DNA from: an uncultured Lachnospiraceae bacterium
GTDB lineage: Bacteria > Bacillota > Clostridia > Lachnospirales > Lachnospiraceae
NCBI GenBank assembly: GCA_947177515.1
Contig: CAMWUU010000099.1
Coordinates: forward strand, 1-10,549
Length of the DNA: 10,549 nucleotides
Direction of reading: 5' to 3'
The stretch's first letter is position 1, and each line of letters starts with the position of its first letter. The translations under genes and the position numbers were made by a program. The notes below the pieces were generated by a model. The model had not been told where the DNA came from, did no database searches, and saw only the letters and a program-made list of their open reading frames with translations. Positions 1-6,200 of this stretch are shown in pieces.

Positions 1-84
1 TTATGCCACGTAAAACTGCATCAATACTGGAGATATGGAGTTTTGCACATGACTAGGTGAAAATGGAAAGGAGGTGTGCGATTG

Positions 85-642
85 ATGGAAGATGAAGAAA
101 TTATTGGGTTGTTTTTCGAGCGTTCAGAACAGGCGATACGGGAGTTAAACATAAAATATGGAAAGGTTTGCAGCTTGCTTTCCTATAACATTGTGAATGA
201 CAGACAGGACGCAGAAGAATGTGTGAATGACGCTTATTTAGGCATATGGAACGCAATTCCCCCGGCGCAACCGAAACCGCTGTTATCCTATATCTGCAGA
301 ATTGTCCGGAATATTTCACTGAACCTTTATTACAAGAAAGAAGCAGCAAAACGAAAAAGCACTTATACGATTGCTATGGAGGAAATCGAAGCCTGTATAG
401 TAGCCCCCAACACAGTGGAAACTGAAATTGAAGTAAAGGAATTAGCCCATATCATTGAAAATTTTTTAGATACTTTGACTGTTGAAAATCGTGTTATTTT
501 CATGCGTCGCTATTGGTTCTCTGATAGTTATAGGGAGATAGCCGATTGCGTAGGTCTTACAGAGAAAAACATATCAGTCCGTCTTACCCGTATCCGCAAA
601 AAAATGAAAGAATATTTAATGGAAAGAGAGGTATTTGTATGA
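85..642 (+). CDS. Sigma-70 family (ECF-like) RNA polymerase sigma factor
   Basis: This 185-residue protein directs RNA polymerase to a specific promoter set. A region 2-like segment spans about residues 22-90, including the acidic stretch DRQDAEECVNDAYLGIWNA (39-57) typical of the core-binding helix. A region 4-like segment spans about 119-177, with the helix-turn-helix YREIADCVGLTEKNISVRLTRIR at about 149-171. The length suits an ECF-type factor with regions 2 and 4 only. The frame is open from GTG 76, but that codon touches the ribosome binding site AAAGGAGGT (67-75). ATG 85 is 10 bases past GGAGG and gives the usual MEDEE start; TTG 82, 7 bases past it, is a possible alternative. The last codons overlap the next gene by four bases (ATGA), so the two are translationally coupled. 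I saw no convincing promoter in bases 1-66. The target regulon cannot be read from the sequence. Confidence 0.9.
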   Translation: MEDEEIIGLFFERSEQAIRELNIKYGKVCSLLSYNIVNDRQDAEECVNDAYLGIWNAIPPAQPKPLLSYICRIVRNISLNLYYKKEAAKRKSTYTIAMEEIEACIVAPNTVETEIEVKELAHIIENFLDTLTVENRVIFMRRYWFSDSYREIADCVGLTEKNISVRLTRIRKKMKEYLMEREVFV

Positions 643-1085
643 ATTCAGAAAGATTTTCTAAAGCTATGGGTGAAGTCAATAACAAATATGTTGATGAGGC
701 TATCTGTTATCAATCTAAGAAAAAAAATAGTAAATGGATTAAGTGGGTAGTTACCGCAGCGGCTTGTTTGACTTTCATATGCGTTGTGACAATTAATTAT
801 TTTCCCCCCAACGAAGGTGATATTGTTACCATTCCCGGTATAGCTGACGCAGCACCAATGGTTTGTGTGAACGGTAAATTATACAAACAATCCACCGGGC
901 AGATTTCGTATCATAAGATAAAAAGCGAATTTATCTATTTGGGAATAGTTGAAAGTGATGTTACTAATAACCAAACCAGCACTGACGGATTACCGAAAGA
1001 GAACTTTCAAGCAAATCACCCCATTGTTGGTGCAGAAGTTTATCAGTATAATGAGGATATTGTTATTCATATGATACTGATATAA
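639..1085 (+). CDS. Single-pass membrane protein, probable anti-sigma factor
   Basis: A 148-residue protein starting at ATG 639 inside the stop of the sigma factor gene, with a GAGAGG ribosome binding site at 626-631. It has a short polar N-terminal part (about 1-33, lysine-rich at 27-36), one hydrophobic segment at about 34-54, and an outer domain of about 90 residues. This layout and the coupling to a sigma gene are typical of anti-sigma factors that hold the sigma factor with the cytoplasmic tail and sense the envelope with the outer domain. I do not recognise a named domain, so the role rests mainly on context. The C-terminus ends abruptly. Another frame continues from about 1067 to a TAA at 1130-1132, so a one-base frameshift near 1065-1075 is possible. 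The stop codon overlaps the left arm of the terminator that follows. Confidence 0.7.
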   Translation: MNSERFSKAMGEVNNKYVDEAICYQSKKKNSKWIKWVVTAAACLTFICVVTINYFPPNEGDIVTIPGIADAAPMVCVNGKLYKQSTGQISYHKIKSEFIYLGIVESDVTNNQTSTDGLPKENFQANHPIVGAEVYQYNEDIVIHMILI

Positions 1086-1145
1086 TAGGACTTAATCAGA
1101 AAACCTTTCATTATAAGGGTTTTACCGATTAAGTCCTATTTTTTT
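1084..1145 (+). terminator. Intrinsic terminator closing the sigma/anti-sigma operon
   Basis: AATAGGACTTAATC (1084-1097) pairs perfectly over 14 bp with GATTAAGTCCTATT (1127-1140). Past a small internal loop, a second 9-bp stem (1100-1108 with 1115-1123, one G-U pair) caps the hairpin with a 6-base loop. Seven T follow (1139-1145). This separates the sigma/anti-sigma pair from the partition operon. Confidence 0.9.
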
Positions 1146-1189
1146 ACCCTATTTACCCATCCCCACTTACCCAGGGAAAACCTTTACCC
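1144..1189. repeat. Four direct TTACCC repeats upstream of parA
   Basis: TTACCC occurs at 1144-1149, 1153-1158, 1167-1172 and 1184-1189, at start-to-start spacings of 9, 14 and 17 bases, all in the same orientation. The cluster lies between the terminator and the parA ribosome binding site. Its place suggests an operator or centromere-like site bound by the ParA/ParB proteins or another regulator, but the irregular spacing weakens the case. No canonical parS palindrome was seen here. Confidence 0.4.
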
Positions 1190-1215
1190 AGAAAACCACG
1201 AAAGGAGAATAGCGA

Positions 1216-2037
1216 ATGGCAAAAATCATCGCCATCATGAACGAGAAGGGCGGCGTTGGCAAATCGGCCACCGCCACGACCTTAGCCTACCTGCTGGCAA
1301 AGCAGGGGAAGAAAACCTGCCTGATTGACTTTGACGGGCAGGGGCATTCCAGCATTATTTACGGTGTAAAGAACACCAACAAGCTTGAAGTGACAATCAA
1401 CACATTATTGCGTATGGTGATTGAGGACAAGCCGCTGCCAGAGCCGGACAGTTACATTTTAAAACATGAAAGTGGCGTGGAGGTGGTCCCGTCCAACTCG
1501 CAGCTCTTTACGTTGGAGCGCAACCTGTGCAATGTTGATTTCCGGGAGCGTATCCTGTCGCAGTATGTGGATACCATCTGTGACCGATACCAGTACATCA
1601 TCATTGACTGTATGCCGCAGATGGGGACACCGATGATCAATGTAATGATGTGTGCAGACAGCATCATTGTCCCGACACAGGCGGAATTATTGTCTACGCA
1701 GGGGCTGGCGGAATTACTGAAACATTATCAGATCATCCGCAAAAACAGCAACCACGGACTAACCATTGAAGGCATCCTAATCACAATGGACTCGCCAAAC
1801 ACGATAGTATCCGCACAGGTGCGGGCATTGATTGAGCAGGGTTTTGCGGGGATGGTTCCGATTTTTAAGACACATATCCCGCGCTCCATCAAGGTGGCAG
1901 AAGCGGTCTTATACCATAAGACAATCTGTGAGTATATGCCAAATAACCCGGCCGCCATTGCTTACGGGCAGTTCGTGGAAGAACTTTTGGCGACAGAGGG
2001 AAGCAGAGAAGAGAAAGGGGTGTGTGCGGTTGGCTAG
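1216..2037 (+). CDS. parA: ParA-family partition ATPase
   Basis: A 273-residue ATPase that, with ParB, segregates or stabilises the element by forming ATP-dependent gradients on the nucleoid. The deviant Walker A motif KGGVGKSA is at 11-18, with the signature lysine K11 and catalytic K16. The A-prime motif LIDFDGQ covers 37-43 (D38, D40), and the Walker B strand YIIID ends at D131. The late segment HIPRSIKVAEA is typical of small ParA/Soj proteins. The protein begins directly with the ATPase fold, without an N-terminal DNA-binding extension, as in type Ib or chromosomal-type ParA. The start is ATG 1216, 8 bases after AAAGGAG (1201-1207). The 3' end overlaps parB, so the two form one operon. 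The TTACCC repeats just upstream may control it. Confidence 0.95.
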   Translation: MAKIIAIMNEKGGVGKSATATTLAYLLAKQGKKTCLIDFDGQGHSSIIYGVKNTNKLEVTINTLLRMVIEDKPLPEPDSYILKHESGVEVVPSNSQLFTLERNLCNVDFRERILSQYVDTICDRYQYIIIDCMPQMGTPMINVMMCADSIIVPTQAELLSTQGLAELLKHYQIIRKNSNHGLTIEGILITMDSPNTIVSAQVRALIEQGFAGMVPIFKTHIPRSIKVAEAVLYHKTICEYMPNNPAAIAYGQFVEELLATEGSREEKGVCAVG

Positions 2038-3094
2038 ACCGAAAATCAACCTTGCGGATTTTGATGAGATGCTAAACTTTGAGCAAAAGGATGAAGGGGA
2101 ATCCGCATCCCAAGGGCATATCCCTGCTTCATATACAGAACCCATACATGACGGGATTCCGGAAATGGACTTCTCGCAGATGGAACCATTCCCAGAACAT
2201 AAATTCAAACTGTATGAGGGGCAGCAACTCGATGACATGGTGGAGAGCATCCGGCAGTTTGGTATCCTGCTCCCAATCATCCTCTGGCATACCGGGGAAG
2301 GGAAATACATTATCCTGAGCGGGCATAACCGCCGCAATGCTGCCATGCTTGCAGGGCTTAGGAAAGGCCCGGTGATCGTCCGGGAGAACCTGACCCATGA
2401 CGAAGCAATCCTGATTGTGACAGAAACAAACCTGCGGCAACGCTCCTTTACCGATATGAGCCATTCGGAAAGGGCGTATTGTCTGGCGCAGCATTATGAA
2501 GCATTGAAGTCACAGGGCAGGAGAAATGACCTTTTAACGGAGATTGAAATGCTCCTAAACCCGCATGAAACAAGGGAAAATCCAACTTCTGCTCAAGTTG
2601 AGCACAAGTTAAAAACAAGGGATAAAATTGGGGAAGAATATGGTCTTTCCCATGCAAAAGTGGCGCGTTATATCCGCTTGTCGGGGTTAAATGAAGAACT
2701 ATTAAAAAGGGTGGACACTGGTGAAATCTCATTCCTCGCTGCCTATGACCTTTCCTTTGTGGAGGATGCCGAAAAACAACAGCGGATTGTTGATATTATG
2801 GTTTCCGAGGGCTACAAGCTAGATATGAAAAAGGCGGAATTACTCCGTAATTACTACGAAACGGGGAAACTCACGGATGTTACCACCACCCAAATCCTTT
2901 CCGGGGAAAAGACAAGGAAACCAAAAAGCGACAAACCGCAGCCCATCAAAGTGAAGCCTGCACTGATCACCAAATATTTCACGGCAGGGCAGAGTGCGAA
3001 AGAGATTGAGGAAACCATTGACCGGGCATTAAAATTCTATTTTAACTGCCAAAACGGGGAAACCGATTTCCCAGAAGAAACAGGAGAGGAATAA
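2030..3094 (+). CDS. parB: ParB/KorB-type DNA-binding partition protein
   Basis: About 354 residues from the preferred TTG 2030, which lies 9 bases after AAAGGGG (2014-2020) and overlaps parA by 8 bases. GTG 2024 is possible but only 3 bases from that site. The frame is open further upstream only as a shadow of parA. The ParB N-terminal fold covers about 55-140: FKLYEGQQLDDMVESIRQFG (59-78), the box GHNRRNAA (99-106, equivalent to the GERR nucleotide-binding motif) and TETNLRQRSF (131-140, equivalent to the E-N-x-R box). A helix-turn-helix lies at about 199-220 (IGEEYGLSHAKVARYIRLSG), followed by a KorB-like helical region. Residues 1-55 are acidic and poorly ordered. ParB would bind a centromere site, spread or clamp using CTP, and stimulate ParA. 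No canonical parS was found in the window, so the target site is unknown. Confidence 0.93.
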   Translation: MARPKINLADFDEMLNFEQKDEGESASQGHIPASYTEPIHDGIPEMDFSQMEPFPEHKFKLYEGQQLDDMVESIRQFGILLPIILWHTGEGKYIILSGHNRRNAAMLAGLRKGPVIVRENLTHDEAILIVTETNLRQRSFTDMSHSERAYCLAQHYEALKSQGRRNDLLTEIEMLLNPHETRENPTSAQVEHKLKTRDKIGEEYGLSHAKVARYIRLSGLNEELLKRVDTGEISFLAAYDLSFVEDAEKQQRIVDIMVSEGYKLDMKKAELLRNYYETGKLTDVTTTQILSGEKTRKPKSDKPQPIKVKPALITKYFTAGQSAKEIEETIDRALKFYFNCQNGETDFPEETGEE

Positions 3095-3231
3095 TACCAA
3101 AAGAAATCAGGGTGCGCAAGGATGTAGGATTATTTAAAATCCGCAAAGGAAACAGGAATTCGTCTTGTAGGATATTCCAAAAATCCCGCGCACCCAAAAA
3201 GAAAAATAAAAAAACTAAAACCACAAAATAG
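3094..3231 (+). CDS. Possible small basic protein without a standard start codon
   Basis: Frame 1 is open across nearly the whole gap between parB and the giant gene and stops at TAG 3229-3231, 12 bases before the next start. Read from ATA 3094, it gives 45 residues that look protein-like at the N-terminus (PKEIRVRKDVGLFKIRKGN) and very basic at the C-terminus (PKKKNKKTKTTK). GGAGAGG (3083-3089) lies 4 bases upstream. ATA 3094 sits where a TAATG stop-start overlap with parB would be expected, so one G-to-A change may have destroyed an ATG. The only standard alternative is GTG 3112, which has a poor ribosome binding site. I recognise no family. It may be a real gene with a rare AUA start, a decayed gene, or a chance frame, since the A-rich composition favours lysine codons. 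Confidence 0.35.
   Translation: MPKEIRVRKDVGLFKIRKGNRNSSCRIFQKSRAPKKKNKKTKTTK
3110..3195. promoter_or_regulatory. Nested inverted repeats between parB and the giant gene
   Basis: GGGTGCGC (3110-3117) pairs with GCGCACCC (3188-3195), extended by GGAT (3120-3123) with ATCC (3183-3186). Inside lie two small hairpins: GGATT/AATCC (3127-3131 with 3138-3142) and GGAAT/ATTCC (3155-3159 with 3174-3178). TGTAGGAT is also directly repeated at 3123-3130 and 3166-3173. As RNA this would form a small multi-branched leader ending about 47 bases before the giant start, followed by an A-rich stretch. It could also be a protein binding site in DNA. The same bases are covered by the basic open frame. I match it to no known RNA family. 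Confidence 0.4.
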
Positions 3232-3242
3232 GGGGTGACTGC

Positions 3243-6200
3243 TTGGACAGAGTGACCAGACTGGCCGACCTTTACCGGGTGTCGGTGCAGGAATATACCA
3301 AAACACCGGAGGAATGGAAAGGGTTGCTTTCCTGTGTCGCAAGGTTTTACAAACGTTCTTTTGACAATACAGTGTTGATCTACGCACAGAAACCAAATGC
3401 CACGCAGCTTGGGACATTTAATGAGTGGCATGACCCACGGATTGGGCGCAGCATCAACCGAGGGGCAAAAAGCATCGCGGTGATCGATATGGTAAAACCG
3501 AACGCAAGTATCAAATACCTATTTGATTTCCTTGACACGAATGGGAGTGTCCAGTCCTGCCGCAACCTGCAAAAATACCTATGGAAGTTGGAGGAGGGGG
3601 ATTACCACGAAACCATGGTACGCTTCCATGAAAAATACCAGCTTCCGGCAGACAGCATTGAAGCCTGCCTGCATGGTCTAATAATGCAGCGTGTCAAGGA
3701 AATGCTGCCTGCCTATCTGGAGGGGTTCCGGGTAGTGGAGGAAAAAAGCCCGCTCTATGGGATGCCAGAGGGGGCAGTGAAAGCAGAACTGGCGAAACTG
3801 GTGGAAGAAAGTGTTACCTTTACGGTATTCTCAAAATGCGGGTTACAAACGGAACCATTTGAATATGGAAGTTTTGAAAACATCCAGAATTATAACAGCC
3901 TCCTGCTTTTTATGGCATTGGGGAACTACACCGTTTCCCTTGCCAGACCGATTTTAAGGGAGGTTTACCAGGAAACCCAGAACATTAAAAATGAGAGGAG
4001 GAAAGCGTATGAGGACAGAGCCATTGATGGATTTTACTTACCACAAAGGCAGCAACGGGATGCTGTACCCGGAAATCCAGATTTCCGGGGAGAAAAAGAC
4101 CGACCGGATGCCAGCGGGGAGGTTCGGCGGGCTGTGGAAGGGATACATGATGGAAAAACACCCGCACCGGCTGTCCGAACTGGTGGCACAGGGGAAAATC
4201 AACGAAATGATCCAGCAGGTGGACGAAGAAGCGGAACGGCGGAAAAAAGAATTGGTACAGGAACTCCTAGTCAGATACCCGATGCCGGAAACGGAGGATT
4301 TGGTGGCAAGGGCGGGGCATCTGGGGATGCTCACGAAACAGGCGGAGGAAACCGTGACAAACGAAGTGGTAATGCACATCCGGTAACACCACAACCCATA
4401 CAGGCAGCACAGCCGCCCACAGATGGTTTTAAGCCGTCCGTGGGCGGTTTTTTCGTTATCTCGCCGGAGGGGGAAGAAAAACTGCAGAAAGAATGGACAG
4501 TACCAGAACAGAATGGGGAAATAACCCCAGAGGAAAGGGAACAACCAAAAGACCCCCTACAAACAGAAAGGCAGGGGCAGGAACCCATACAGGGGGATAT
4601 CATAAAAGAACAAAAAGCCGTCGTCCAGCATGGGGAGGAAGAGATTGCCCTTGTAGATACCATCCTGTGTGCGGATGATATCGTACCGGAGGCAAAAGAA
4701 TGGCAGATGGAGATTGCGGAATACTTCCGTGGGGATAGTGAAGCATACCTCAAAACCCATACCCTGCGGCTTTTTTACCGGGGGATGGATGTAGACTACA
4801 CCACAAAGGATGGGAGGCATCATTTCCATATCACAGGGGATGCGGAAAAACTGACTATCCGGGAAGAAGGGGCTGAAAGTACCTATCTTTATGAGGAACT
4901 TGCGGAACGGATAAAGCATTTATTATTGGATGGCAATTATCCGGCTGTGGAGATTAGGGGGAAAGAGGACACAGAAAACAATGGTTTGGATGGTAAACCA
5001 ACCAATGCCATAGGGCAAGGAGGGATGGAAAAACCAGGACAACCGGGAAGCCCCAACTTTGGGGAAGGAACAAAAAACAGTTCCCACCATATAAATAACT
5101 TCAAGGATAATCCCACGGTTGGGGAGGAAATGGGAATAGCGCAGGATGGCCAGCTTTCCCTTTTTGATATGGGAGCCTCCAATGATTATGGGGATAATTA
5201 TGAGGACACCGCTGGAACAGATACCGATGCCATGCTAGACGGGGAGGCGATGGGGGAAATGGAAATAATACAGGAGAAAGAACCAGAGCCAGCCCATAAA
5301 AGTGTCAATGATGGGGAAATAGGAAAACAATCCCACAATATTTCAAAGCCTGTCCCAATCTCTATGGGAAATCCCACGATAACGGAAAGAAATCTGCAAG
5401 AGGGAGAACATCATATAAAAGAAACCCATACAGGGGAAAGCCTACAGTTTGTCCAAAACGCAGGGGAGGGAAGTCCTGTACCAGAAGGGCAGGCATCCCC
5501 ACCATTATCCACCGGGCAGCATGGGGAGGAAAATAGCCAACCCGCCAATCCACCACAACCCCACCGCCAGAACTACCATTTCTCAGCAGACCACCATCTC
5601 TACGATGGTGGCGCAAAGACCAAATGCCAGAACAATATCGCCGCAATCCGGCTATTGAAGGAACTACAGTCACAGAACCGTATGGCAACCGAGGGGGAGC
5701 AGACCACCCTTGCGAAATTCGTTGGCTGGGGTGGTCTGGCAAACGCCCTGACCCCGGGAAAAGGCGGATGGGAAAGTCAGTATCAGGAAATTAAAGACAT
5801 CCTGACGGATGAGGAATTCCAAGCGGCACAGGAGAACACCCTAACCGCCTACTACACGGAACAGGGCATTATCCGCCATATCTATAACGCGCTTGGGCAG
5901 TTTGGTTTCCGCAGTGGCAACATTTTAGACCCCGCGATGGGAACCGGGAATTTCTTCTCCGCCCTGCCAGGGAGCATGGGGGATTCCAGACTGTACGGGG
6001 TGGAGATTGAGCCAATCTCCGGCGGGATTGCAAAACAGCTTTACCCGGAGGCGGACATTCAGATCATGGGCTTTGAGAAAACTACCCACCCCGACCAGTT
6101 CTTCGACCTTGTAGTTGGCAACATCCCCTTCAACTCCATCCGGGTGGACGACCCAAAATATAACCGTTACCACTTCCGCATTCACGACTATTTCCTGGCA

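Noticed and set aside
1..60. Two short open frames from the window edge (ending at TAG 54-56 and TGA 58-60) that could be the C-terminus of an upstream gene
   Set aside because: Too short to choose a frame or recognise anything, and no coding evidence beyond being open.
1832..2029. Upstream extension of parB to ATG 1832
   Set aside because: This part overlaps the conserved end of parA and translates to a Trp/Arg-rich shadow; the ribosome binding site points to TTG 2030.
3991..4008. ATG 3991 as the start of the nested tnpV gene
   Set aside because: It precedes the ribosome binding site at 3994-4001; ATG 4009 has ideal spacing and matches the usual TnpV start.
3981..4008. Programmed frameshift from the giant frame into tnpV at the A-rich stretch before the AGAGGAGG site
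   Set aside because: No proper slippery heptamer for the needed +1 shift, and an ideal independent start site explains tnpV expression better.
4038..4544. Long minus-strand open frame opposite tnpV (168 codons), and other long antisense frames
   Set aside because: They mirror GC-rich codon bias of plus-strand genes, and their Ser/Cys/Phe-rich translations resemble no protein family.
4394..5434. ACCCATACAGG repeated at 4394, 4583 and 5424 in the linker region
   Set aside because: The copies are not all in the same codon phase and have no regular spacing or structure, so they probably reflect local codon and composition bias.
4454..5600. A separate helicase gene starting after the internal terminator
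   Set aside because: In-frame ATG codons such as 5025 have purine-rich sites only 0-3 bases away, and no clear start with good spacing was found; the single giant frame remains the simpler call, though not proven.
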